From contig JADRCO010000773.1 in assembly GCA_021464525.1 (NCBI GenBank), positions 1 through 26,648 of the forward strand: a stretch of 26,648 nucleotides of DNA, given 5' to 3'. The notes under the pieces were generated by a model. That model was not told where the DNA came from, did no database searches, and worked only from the letters and a program-made list of their open reading frames with translations. The stretch is from Rhizophagus sp. LPA8_4_AMF (lineage: Eukaryota > Glomeromycota > Glomeromycetes > Glomerales > Glomeraceae). Below are positions 1 to 9,931 of the stretch, piece by piece. Position 1 is the first letter of the stretch, and the number at the start of each line of letters is the position of its first letter. The position numbers and the translations under genes are program-made.

Positions 1-204
1 GGCTGATTTCGTTTTGAATCCATTTCAAATTTAACCAAACTCAGGCCAAAATTATTAATTAGTTCAAGTTAAGAAAATTTTGACCAAAATTACAACTTTT
101 AAAAAAACATAATTTAATAATATTAGTCGTTAAACTTGGCCAGAATTAAGATCGCACCAAAATTATTAGCTTATAATTTAGGCGGATTTATAAGAGTCAA
201 TAAC

Positions 205-277
205 TACAATCACACCTCTATACATTCACCACTTAGAAGTGTAACCAACTTGGTGATTACATAGAGGTCTGACTGTA
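205..277. mobile_element. Palindromic MITE-like element with TA ends
   Basis: Two 27-base arms (205-231 and 251-277) are imperfect inverted repeats of each other, with 22 of 27 positions matching by eye. They share the core ACCTCTAT and the inner TCACCA. The centre is only about 19 bases and holds its own small hairpin (CACTT..AAGTG). Each arm begins with TA followed by ACA(A/G)TCA, so TA looks like the duplicated target. The CAGTCAGACCTCT-like end of the right arm resembles termini of pogo/Tc1-class DNA transposons; that family assignment is inference. There is no coding capacity, so it would be a non-autonomous miniature element or two terminal repeats left after internal deletion. Confidence 0.6.
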
Positions 278-325
278 CACCGATGGCTCCTTCCCTTCGG
301 GGGGCCCTAAGGCAAGGCATCGGTG
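278..325. repeat. GC-rich hairpin next to the nad4 copy
   Basis: An 8-base perfect inverted repeat (CACCGATG at 278-285, CATCGGTG at 318-325) encloses a very G+C-rich loop that includes a CCCTTCGGGG core. In this AT-rich window it stands out sharply. GC-rich palindromic clusters are common in fungal mitochondrial DNA, and this one sits directly before a mitochondrial gene fragment. It probably arrived as part of the mitochondrial insert, although it also touches the TA end of the neighbouring miniature transposon. Confidence 0.5.
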
Positions 326-330
326 AATAT

Positions 331-700
331 TTCAGTTATTCATTGATACCCATGGAATAACAAGTATATATTCAACCGGAAGTTCAAAAAATACTGTGAG
401 GCTCCTTTAGCAGGTTCCATGCTGTTAGCCGGTGTAGTATTAAAGATGGTTACTTGCGTTTATTTACGAATTCTGCTTCTTCATTTTCCTGAGGCCTCTT
501 CTTATTATACCTCTTTAGTATACACCTTGTGTACGTTTAGTATTATTTATACCTCTCTAAGTACCCTGCGTAAAGTTAATCTTAAGAGTATTATTGCTTA
601 CGCTTCTATATCCTATATGGTTATTGCCACCATGGACGTCTTCTCCAATAATGTACAAGGCATAAAAGGGTCTTATTTTATATTTTATGTAATTATTTAT
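331..700 (+). pseudogene. nad4: Nuclear mitochondrial insert: decayed nad4 fragment
   Basis: The translation from 398 onward reads EAPLAGSMLLAGVVLKM, then FPEASSYYT, then IIYTSLSTLR, LKSIIAYASIS and FSNNVQGI. This is the conserved central part of NADH dehydrogenase subunit 4 (complex I), covering the transmembrane region after the LPEAHVEAP motif. Upstream, 345-390 still resembles the IPM..PE part of the same gene but the frame is not maintained. Several conserved residues are changed (for example the GTYGYLR segment reads VTCVYLR), and similarity fades after about 690. No start codon or complete gene is present, so it cannot make a working subunit. A fragment inserted into nuclear DNA (NUMT) is the simplest reading; an ORF from 419 to 805 is only its open remnant. 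Confidence 0.85.
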
Positions 701-805
701 AATTTAATCAATAAAAAAAAAATCAAATTTATTGCAGTATTTAAACATATTTTGTATTTTATTAGAAGTGGAAGGACGTTAGTATTTTTTCTGATCTTTT
801 TGTAG

Positions 806-1800
806 ACTCTTTAATGAAACTTTTCGCAAAAATATTTTCCTAGCACTTTATTTACATCATATTGTATTCATTTTTTGGTTTTCTACCTTGTTAATAATAT
901 ATTAACAGCCTTAATTTTATCCGTGATACAACAGATAATTATTACTGCAACAAAAGCTGGTATCCATGAGCCAGCCCACGCGTCGCTCGACATCAAAGTA
1001 TGATCGAACGTTTCTAATAAAATAATAGACAAACACTATTTGCGTTTTAAATAAACTATAAAATACCATCGCATTATTAACTAAAAAATACATAGCCGAT
1101 AAATTGTTGCAATAAGTTAGTAAATTCGAGAGTGATTTTAAAGATGTTACAAATAATAATGTACTGCATATATAAACGAAAAAAAAGAGTGAGAAAAATT
1201 TATTCAAGAATTAAAATTTATTTCTTATCCTTTAAAAAGAAAGCGCTATATCAATTAAAAATCAGTCATGCTTTTCCTATATTGGTATAGCTATATTATC
1301 ATTATTATGTTTATCATTTATTGTTACACGATCATTTGGATTACCGCCGACACTATAGTAATCACGAAGTAATCACGCGCACTATTCATTTAGTAGAATT
1401 AATATCATAAGGAAACTATTTAAATGGCGCAGTAAAATATACTAAATTTACTTACGCAGCGAAATTAATTTTTGAAATTATTGTAAACTTACAAAGATTC
1501 CTACAAGCGTCAAACATTATACTTCGTATGTATTCTATATAAAAATATACTGTCCTAGAATCTTAAAATTCAGTTGTACCGTAATTATATTATCACTGTT
1601 ATTCATTTCCTTTCTTTTCTCTTTTCAAAATTTATCATGAGAGAATGAAAAATTTCTTTATTCGTCATTCATTCAGTATTATTATACTATGCCAAAGTCA
1701 TCGCATATACGTTGTACAAAATAGGTCAAAATTTGTATATAAATTTAAATAGTCAAATAAATCAAAAATAAGTAATTTTTTTACATAAATTCCTTTAATT
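806..1800. other. Intergenic, no gene seen
   Basis: AT-rich sequence without convincing coding signals on either strand. The 96-codon minus-strand frame at 917-1207 has no recognisable domain and an unusual residue mix. The last 60 bases before 1801 are AT-rich with a TATAAATTTAAATA stretch near 1737 that could serve as core promoter for the gene starting at 1801. Confidence 0.5.
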
Positions 1801-2439
1801 ATGAATAAATTTTTTATTTTTATTTTTATTATTTTTACAATTTTATTTCAGTTTATACATGAAGTAAATACTCAATTAAGTAATGACCCAAGTATAAGTA
1901 GAAAAGTTTCAATTCCGGGAAATATACTACCACCTTCACTAACTCTAACTCTAGCAACTCCAGCTCCAGCTCTACCAGTTCCAACAATCCCAACTAGTTT
2001 TGCAGTTCCAACAATTCCAACTAGTTTTGCAGTTCCAGCAATCCCAGCAAGTTTTACAGTTCCAACAATAGGAATTGTTCCAGTTACAGCTCGACCAAGA
2101 CCAGTTTCAAGAGATTCAGATAATCAAGATATATATTCACCAAGATTTTTAGGTTTATTAACTGCTTCAGTTATTGGAGGGATATCTGTGGTAATGTCCT
2201 TATTGAGTTTATGTTACTTTTTAGTGAGAAAGTACAGAAATAATAAAGCAAATGCAATCCCTGGACTAAATAATAATGATGGAATAACGAATAATGAAAT
2301 ATATGATGGTAAATTGTTACCTACAAACATAGTAATTTCGAATCAAGGACAAGAATTTACACCAAATTTACCAAATAATAAAAGTCAACGGGTTTCAGCA
2401 TGTGATAACTCAACAAATAATGAAGTTATTGAAACATAG
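1801..2439 (+). CDS. Putative type I single-pass membrane protein with Pro/Thr-rich repeat stalk
   Basis: An intronless frame of 212 residues. Residues 1 to about 25 form a hydrophobic signal peptide (Phe/Ile-rich, after MNK). Residues about 35-100 are rich in Pro, Thr, Ser, Ala and Val and contain three nine-residue tandem repeats of the form P(T/A)IP(T/A)SF(A/T)V at residues 61-87, encoded by 27-base repeats at 1981-2061. Such a stalk is typical of O-mannosylated fungal wall or surface proteins. Residues 116-142 are a clear transmembrane helix followed by the stop-transfer stretch RKYR. The remaining 66 residues are a polar, Asn-rich cytoplasmic tail. The layout resembles wall-stress sensors or mucin-like receptors, but no WSC or other named domain is visible, so the function is unknown. 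The ATG at 1801 is chosen because the signal peptide follows it directly. Confidence 0.75.
   Translation: MNKFFIFIFIIFTILFQFIHEVNTQLSNDPSISRKVSIPGNILPPSLTLTLATPAPALPVPTIPTSFAVPTIPTSFAVPAIPASFTVPTIGIVPVTARPRPVSRDSDNQDIYSPRFLGLLTASVIGGISVVMSLLSLCYFLVRKYRNNKANAIPGLNNNDGITNNEIYDGKLLPTNIVISNQGQEFTPNLPNNKSQRVSACDNSTNNEVIET
1981..2061 (+). repeat. Three 27-base in-frame tandem repeats
   Basis: Units at 1981-2007, 2008-2034 and 2035-2061. The first two differ at one base; the third differs at several. They encode nine-residue Pro/Thr/Ser units of the extracellular stalk. The near-identity of units one and two suggests recent duplication. Confidence 0.85.
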
Positions 2440-3825
2440 ATAAGGATATTTATCAAATGAATCAAAGATTTAATACTACGAGACTAATAACAAAATATGA
2501 GATCAAAAGTAAATGACATTATTTGTTAGAGATAATTACCTTAAAGAAAATAGTAGTAATATTAGTAGTTAAAATAATATTTTTATTAACCGCCATAATT
2601 ATATTAATTTTTTATTCTTATAATAAAACTCATACATAGTACAAACTACATACTGTATATACGCAAATACATAATTAAACTATTGATATTCAATATTGTA
2701 CAATGCGAAACTGTGGTATTTACAAATTACAAGCTTCTAAAAAAACGATTTTCAAATCAAGAGATAAATTTTTTAGAATAAATCAAAGTTCTTCAAAAAT
2801 GTTTCGTACGTGATTCCAAAATTAGAATCACATGACCGTATCCGTCATTTAAAGGCCGCAACAATAATTTATCTTAGTATTGTTCATTGAGAATGAATTT
2901 ATTGTGAAAATAGAAAGTAGCTTTAGAGTGGCAGGAAGGTTATTGGTTAGGGTTTCTCTTAAAACATCCTCTACTTCAAATTTATTCTATTAGTAAGCTG
3001 GGATAAACTAAAAATTTTATCTCGCTAATGAAATATTTATATGTCCGTTCTGTTATATTTTTCTAGGTGTAACAACTAACGAGAATTACATAATTCCAAT
3101 TATTGTATTGACATTATATTAATATAATATTTAATGAATACTATAGAAATCCAGGATTGTTTAAAGTTATATAATACCATGTAAAACACACTTCTCAATT
3201 CATATTTAAAATTTCTGAATAACAATTTGATATATTTTATACCTTTAAGGACCAGGATCTCATTCAAAATTATTCACAAAAGTATGAATACCCCACAATT
3301 CTAGTTAGAAATTTTAGTTGCATTTTTTCTTAATTTTAATAAATCATGGTCGATATCACTGTTACTGGTGAGATTTCGTCATACATCACTTTAATAACAT
3401 CTAAAGCAGGTGGCGCTATGCCAACTTTTGTATTTTTAATTTTTAATTTGTTCAAATTTGTTCGCTAAGGTTGATAAAAGAAATTGATATCGTGAAGAAT
3501 CTCTTTTACCTATATAGCTAATGGATAGAGTCAAATGAAGTTTTTAATTTTGGAACAAAGAAATCGGTTATATACAGTAACTTTATTTATTATCTTTTAT
3601 TGATTTGTAATCTTTTCATTCAAAATTTAAAATATGTAATATTTTTTTCATACCCGATAATAATAGAAGCTAACTACTTTTATTATTGTAATCGTAACGG
3701 ATCAGATGACAGTTGACGGATCAGATTGGATGATTATTATTAGGGAATATCCCCCCAAAAATGAGTTAATGGATCATAAATTCCGTTTTCCCTAAAAAGT
3801 ATTAGGTTTAATCTTTCTTTCAACA
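2440..3825. other. Intergenic, no gene seen
   Basis: About 1.4 kb of AT-rich sequence between the membrane-protein gene and the tubulin cofactor gene. No frame on either strand has a credible domain, and no RNA gene is recognisable. The region just before 3826 contains the imperfect direct repeat acggatcagat (about 3697-3727) and a pyrimidine-rich stretch ending in TTTCTTTCAACA at the start codon. Confidence 0.5.
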
Positions 3826-4402
3826 ATGTCTGCTCAACCTACTCTTCGTGATCTCAAGATTAAGACTGGAGTCGTTAAACGGTATGTCTTAGATTCTTTA
3901 CAAGTTTTTTTTAGAAAATTTATGATTTATTTTATTTATTAACAAAAAAAATACGAATTTTTATTTTGAGAAAGTCTTTTTAAAGATGAAAACTCTTATC
4001 GTAAAGAGAGTGAAAGTCAACAAAAACGTATCGATAAACTAATATCAGAAGGTGCTGATGAACATGATATATCTAAACAGGTTCAAATATACTTTTATTA
4101 TGTATATTATTTGTTTTTATTATGTAAATTAATTATTCATTTATTTTTGTAAATAGAAAGAAGTGTTGCAAGAATCGTTAAATATGATTCCAGATTGTCA
4201 GAATCGTCTTAAAGAAGCTCAGAAAGAATTGCAAAAATTACTTGTAAGGTTCTTCTTCATAAATTAACTTAATTCTAAATACTAAATTTCATTTTTTTTT
4301 TTCCTTTTATAGGAAAATAAGGATGCAAATTGGGAGGGAACAGAAGAATTAAAACAAGCGGAAGATATCCTTGAACAAATTAACAAAGGAAATACAAATT
4401 GA
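3826..4402 (+). CDS. TBCA: Tubulin-folding cofactor A (tubulin-specific chaperone A)
   Basis: A cytosolic chaperone that captures beta-tubulin released from the chaperonin and hands it on in the alpha/beta-tubulin folding pathway (yeast Rbl2). Four exons join in frame: 3826-3881, 3975-4080, 4157-4243 and 4313-4402, giving 112 residues; the human protein has 108. The N-terminus reads LRDLKIKTGVVKR, followed by the family's long three-helix bundle with the signature motif MIPDCQ at residues 64-69 and the segment NRLKEAQKELQKLL. Introns are 69-93 bases with GT-AG ends; the second donor (GTTCAA) is weaker than the others. The protein is complete, starting at the first ATG. It ends 216 bases from the convergent EMC4 gene. 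Confidence 0.95.
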
Positions 4403-4618
4403 TTTGCTTCGTTATTTAAGCAATATATTATGTATATTATAATGTTTTAAATTGTTGATAAAATAAAACAGTTTACCGAAAACGTTTTGTGCAAATGTAT
4501 GACAAAACGTTATCTAAATAGAATATTAATAGTCTAAGTTGCAGAATATTCTAAAATCTATAAAAATTAAATGAGAAAAAAATTAATCTTTCAAATTTAG
4601 AGGTTTGTTATATCATTA

Positions 4619-5506
4619 TTATTCCTCTGGCTTTACCTGCTTTTGTTCCATAAAAGCTAACCAATCAGATGTTGCGGTAGGTAAAAGTCCCATGGAAGAA
4701 CATTTATATAATCCTAAGGACATCGTAAGAAGCTGTAAGATCACATAAACAAGTTTTGGCCAAATTAATTGTGATTTAGACTTTGATGATTCATATCGTT
4801 CAAACACTGTTAAATAGAAATTTTGCGTTTAGTAGTAATAAAAGAAAAGTGAAACCATTGATTTAAACATTTACCACTATCAATCCCCATTAATGCTTTA
4901 ATCGGTTGAAAGAATAACATTCCTGTAATCATAACGCTAAATATCTGTACTCCATTTCCACTCATCCATAACATAAAAGCGTTCATAGGTATATTTTTTC
5001 CTGGAGATAAAGCTGCATCCCACGCTTTCTTAAAAAAAAAAAGAGAGAGAGATCGAGCTAAATAAACTAATAATTGAAGTATTTAATCCATAATAAAATG
5101 ATAAATATAAATAATTACCTTGATTTTTAACGTTTCCTGATCTTTTTCAGTTGAAACTTGTTGAGCATCTTTTCTATTTTTCTTAAAAAATAATATCAAT
5201 TAATATAAAGTAATTAATATAAAGTTTAAATATTTCAAAGAAATCAAAATATGATTTACCAAGTTGCCTTTAGAACTTGATGTGATAGCCGGAACGGATG
5301 CACCAAATCCCGGTGGAGGTGGTGCATCTACAACGTAAGTTTGCCCTCGATTTTCGTATTTTCTACAATAATTAAAATAATTCCAAAACTATTTAAGTTA
5401 TAAAAATGGAAACAAAGAAGTAAATTATTTGTCAACAAGTGTACTACCTTGCTTGATCTGAAAGATTTGTGAAATCAATTCTCCATTTGTTTGATTTATT
5501 TGACAT
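4619..5506 (-). CDS. EMC4: ER membrane protein complex subunit 4
   Basis: EMC4 is a membrane subunit of the EMC insertase, which places transmembrane segments of client proteins into the ER membrane. Five exons on the minus strand join in frame: 5506-5448, 5362-5260, 5181-5119, 5028-4875 and 4806-4619, giving 188 residues; the human protein has 183. Visible family signatures are a polar N-terminus with WRIDF, the KAWDAALSPGKNIPMN segment (residues 76-91) leading into transmembrane helix 1 (about 90-115), QPIKALMGI, then helix 2 (about 140-163) and the highly conserved YKCSSMGLLPTATSDWLAF (160-178). The short charged tail ends in KPEE. All introns have GT-AG ends; the intron between exons 3 and 4 has a GA-repeat tract near its acceptor. 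It shares a 422-base divergent promoter region with the Rad5-type gene. Confidence 0.95.
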
Positions 5507-5757
5507 TTTCAACTATATAAATTGAAAATAAAAAAAAAAATTCATATGAAAGTCGCAGTAAAATATAAACAGGTAGGAACACGTGCGATTTTTATCAATG
5601 AAAATAGAGAGTCCTATTTAAAGAAAATTATAAAAGAAAACCCATGATACCTAACTATGATACCCCATGTGGGGACATGTAAATGAATATAATGATATCA
5701 CTCCGAAAATTCTTTTCGGCTGAAATTGCCATATTTGTTATTAATATATTCGTTTTG

Positions 5758-5788
5758 GAACATTCGGAACATTCGGAATATTCTCGAA
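5758..5788. promoter_or_regulatory. Candidate heat-shock element in a divergent promoter
   Basis: Three tandem GAAnnTTC pairs repeat every nine bases (5758, 5767 and 5776), and the last extends to a canonical GAAnnTTCnnGAA triplet (5776-5778, 5781-5783, 5786-5788), the minimal HSF1 binding site. It lies 141 bases before the Rad5-type start codon and about 250 bases before the EMC4 start codon. The motif is seen directly; HSF binding and heat induction are inference. Confidence 0.5.
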
Positions 5789-5928
5789 AACTGATTGATT
5801 TCGTCATATCCGGATTTGTTGAATGAGCTATTACTTGTTTCAAAGAAGTGAGAAAACAATAACATTATTTACTTCAAATTAACTTAATTCTGGTTCCGAA
5901 ATTTCGATAACCCATAATCCTGAACAAA

Positions 5929-8900
5929 ATGAACCATACTAATAATCAAAATCAAAGTCATCAAAATAATACTATACCTTTGAGTGTGATAGATTTAACA
6001 AAGGAAAATGCCTCCAAAGCCACTAATGCTTGTTATTCAATATCACCTCCAAAAAAGCAACGACGCCCTGAAATCATAAATGAGTCTACTGATACTAGAC
6101 CGCAAAAACGTAGTAGAATAGAACAAGTTCAAGAGCAAAAACCATTTTTTCAAGGTGTAATGCATCTGTCTAGTAAACGAGAAACTTTACCTATGACACG
6201 TATCCCTACGCAAACTTCGATTGAAACGCAATCTTCTTGTATATTACCAAATAACCCAATATTACCTCCTCCCTTAAATTATCCACAATATGTACCACAT
6301 TCACAAAATTTTAATATGACGAGTACTTTAAACGGGTTAAACGGCTTGGACCAACCTTATAATATAGGCATGATAAATCCCCCTGTTGCTTCTAATCCTT
6401 CTCCTAGTAGTTTTAGTAGTACTAGTTCTAGATCTCCTAATCAAAATTCGCAAGAAATTATTGATCTGACGAATGATAGTAGTGATGATAATGATTGTGT
6501 TATCGACGAGAAAGAAACGAATAGAGATGTATGCTGGGGTATGATTAATACGGAGGTTATAATTTTGTATCCAAGACCTTGTTCAAATGGAAAAGGTGAA
6601 GAAGAAGTACAATTAAGGAGAGAGTCGGGAAAAAAAGAAGGTAAGATCTTATTAAATCACTAAATGGTCGCGATTGAATATTAAAATTATTATATTCTTA
6701 TTATTATTAGAAATTCGTGTTATCAAAGACTATGATTTTGTAGTAAGTATTCTTTATTGATTGATTTGGTTAGTAATTCAATCTAACTATATTTGGATTT
6801 CTCCAAGTTCGGAGTGGTCGAAGTAAATTTAGCTAGTACATTGATTCCATTAATGGATAATAACCTTGTCTGGACGGAAGCGACAATCCCAAAAAATTGG
6901 CCTTCTACGGTATATTTAACTTCAAATATTCATTTTTATTTATTTATTATAAAATGTTTACGTTATAATATTCAAATATTTGTGTAGGCGATAAGCATTC
7001 CTCTTCATATTATGTTATATGGGCGTCCTAGTGATACTAAAACTGTAAGCACGCATCTTTCTGAAAGAAGGGTGTTCTTGACAGATCCGATAGTTTATAA
7101 TGTGGAGACTCGTTATTCAAATCCACATACTATGTCTGGTAATGCTTATTCAAATAAAATTAGAGTATACAAAGAATACTCAGGTGGCAGTTTTGGAACA
7201 ACAACAAGGTCTTCGGAAGATATTAAGAACAAAATGAATAAAGTTTTTAATTCTTTGATGACTGCTGATAATATGCCCGAGTTAGATCCAGGTAAGATAA
7301 TAACTATTTATATCAAGATCATTCTATTCCACATTATTTGAATGCAATTTAAATTATACGTATAGATCAAAGATTGATTACGACGTTATACAAACATCAA
7401 AAGCAAGCATTGTATTTTTTGGTGAAAAGAGAACAATACAATGATTTCACAAATGATCAGACTAACGAATTGATGTCATTATGGAGAACTCGAATTAGCG
7501 CAGGACGTCATTTAGTTTATTATAATATCGTAACTAATTTGGAGGTCCATGAAAAACCTATTCAGATGAGAGGAGGAATAATAGCTGATGATGTAATTTG
7601 TTGGACCTTTTTTTTAAAAAAAATATTTTATGTTATTTTTTCTATATACTAACATGTTATCTTTTTTACTATAGATGGGGCTTGGTAAAACTATACAAAT
7701 GATAGCACTGATACTTAATACGCAGGAAGAAGCTGAAGACTTCGCAAAAAAGCCTTCAATAGTATCAGATAGTGGCGAGTCATCTTTTTCGTCATCTATT
7801 CAATCAGGAGACGAAAATTCGATCGGGAATTTGAAATCTAAGGGAACTCTTATTATATGCCCCCTGTCCACCGTTGCGAATTGGGAAGAACAACTTGCTA
7901 GTCATGTCCAGGAAGGAGCTCTTAACGTATATGTATATCATGGAGGTTCTCGTACTTCAGATCCTTCCCATTTGATAAATTATGATATTGTTATCACAAC
8001 TTATAACGTAACGGGTACCGAATTTAGCAAGCAATCAAAAGGCCAAAAAAACCAACAGTCAAAAATCACTGCGAATGATAGTGAGCCGGCCAATTCTCCA
8101 ACACCTTCAGCTTTGCAGCAGATCCATTGGTTCCGCATCATTTTAGATGAAGCCCATATAATTAAAGACGTTACCACAGTACAGAGTCAAGCAGCATGTT
8201 CTCTTAAAGCGGAAAGACGATGGTGTTTAACTGGAACACCAATTCAAAATAAGTGAGTGAACCCTCTTCTTTTATTCATGTTTTCTTATTTAAAAAACTG
8301 TATATTTATATATATATATATATTTGTTATATTTTTATAGGGTAGAAGATTTATTTGCTCTTATTAAATTTCTTCACATGGATCCTTTTAGTGATAAGGA
8401 AAAATGGAAACAATACATTTTACGTCCAATAAAATCGATCGATCCTGATGGTATTAATAGATTACAAACTTTGATGAAATGCATAACTCTTCGTAGAACA
8501 AAAACACTTAACGGGAAGTCACTATTAGCTTTACCACCACGTAACGATCATATTCGCTACCTTGAACTTAGTGATCACGAGCGTAAATTATATGAAAAGA
8601 TGTATAATTATCAATCTGAACGAGTTAGAAAGTACACTGAAGAAAACAACATAATGCGACATTATGTTAACATTTTACAAGCCTTATTACGATTGCGTCA
8701 GATCTGTGCTCATTTTTCATTAGTCAAGGAGTCAGAAATTTTTGAAGATTTAGATGAAGAAATCGTAAATGAAGGATTGACCTCGGCAAGAGCGATGATG
8801 TTACTCAGCATAGTTAGAGATAGCGGAATGGATCAATGCGGTTCTTGTTTGCAGGAATTAGTTCAAACTGTTGTGGTTACTCGATGTGAACATTTGTTTT

Positions 8901-9931
8901 GTATAGAATGTGCTAATAAGAATATGAACAATTTGCCAAGTTTAACTAGTGTTACTATGTCATCTGAGAATCAAGATGTTTCAACGGACTGTCCAATATG
9001 TGGGCGGAAATTATTTTATGGTGACGTTTGTGAAATTAATGACTCTAAAGATCTTGAGAATGACCATATTAAGAGATCTGAAAGAGAGAAGACAGCTCAT
9101 AGCACCAAAGTCAAGGCACTAATTGAAGATCTGGTTCAAGCAAAGGAAGAAGGCGTGAAGAGCGTAGTGTTCTCACAATGGACCAAGATGTTGGACTTGA
9201 TCGAGGTAATGTTATCGTTTTCAAAGTTTTTTTATTAAGAAAATTAATCAAATTTTTACAACATATTTAGGACGCTTTAAAAGAAAATGATATTATTTTT
9301 ACTCGATTGGATGGCACGATGTCTCGTGCAGAACGAACACAAAATATGGATACTTTTAAACAAAAGGATAAAGTGAGCGTTATACTTGTTTCTTTAAAAG
9401 CTGGTGGTGTTGGGTAAGTTATGATATAAATTATGTGGTATTCTTTATGATCAAATTTTCCTTGATTTTCTTATGTAAGTGGTTAATTCTATAATTCTAA
9501 ATCCATAGGTTGAACCTAACAGCTGCTCAACGAGCATATCTTATGGATCCATTTTGGTAAGTGATTACGTATTATTACGAAAGATAAAGAATATAAATAT
9601 GATTTTATTTTATAAATTGACCATCTCTTTCTTTTTTTTTTATAGGAACCCGTCAGTTGAAAACCAAGCCATCGATAGAATTCATCGTCTTGGTCAAACT
9701 TGTGCCGTAGATACTGTCAGATTTATTATCAAAGTAAGTCGAGCGATCTTTAATTATATAGAATAAGTTCATTAATTTCATTACGTTTATTTATAGGATT
9801 CAATTGAAGAAGGTATCCTCCAATTACAGGAGCGCAAGCTACGACTTGCCGAATTAACACTCTCTGAAAAACTAAGTAAACAAGACATTACCAAACATAG
9901 ATTAGAAGATCTTAAAGTTCTTTTTAAATAA
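5929..9931 (+). CDS. RAD5: Rad5/HLTF-type HIRAN-SNF2-RING DNA-repair translocase and ubiquitin ligase
   Basis: Members of this family remodel stalled replication forks and poly-ubiquitinate PCNA in error-free damage tolerance, acting in the nucleus. Eleven exons join in frame: 5929-6640, 6711-6742, 6808-6909, 6988-7291, 7366-7592, 7675-8252, 8341-9205, 9271-9413, 9509-9556, 9646-9733 and 9797-9931, giving 1,077 residues (human HLTF 1,009; yeast Rad5 1,169). In order: a SUMO-interaction-like motif VIDLT (20-24), a basic nuclear-localisation stretch (about 42-63), a second motif IIDLTNDSSDD (177-187), a HIRAN domain (about 202-315; GMINTEV, IPLHIMLYG), SNF2 N-lobe with Walker A DDMGLGKT (458-465), CPLSTVANW, Walker B DEAH (617-620), motif III LTGTPIQNK, a C3HC4 RING embedded between the lobes (818-872; CGSC, CEHLFCIEC, CPIC), then the C-lobe with LVSLKAGGVGLNLT and IDRIHRLGQ. 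All catalytic motifs are intact. Uls1-type SUMO-targeted translocases are the main alternative, but the HIRAN domain favours Rad5/HLTF. Confidence 0.95.

Noticed and set aside
940-990. Short stretches resembling cloning-vector or adapter sequence (caaaagctgg, cccacgcgtc)
   Set aside because: Only about ten-base matches, interrupted and embedded in native-looking sequence; too short to claim contamination.
917-1207. A 96-codon open frame on the minus strand
   Set aside because: Low-complexity Phe/Leu/Tyr/Asn content, no domain, no neighbouring exon or promoter signal; consistent with chance in AT-rich DNA.
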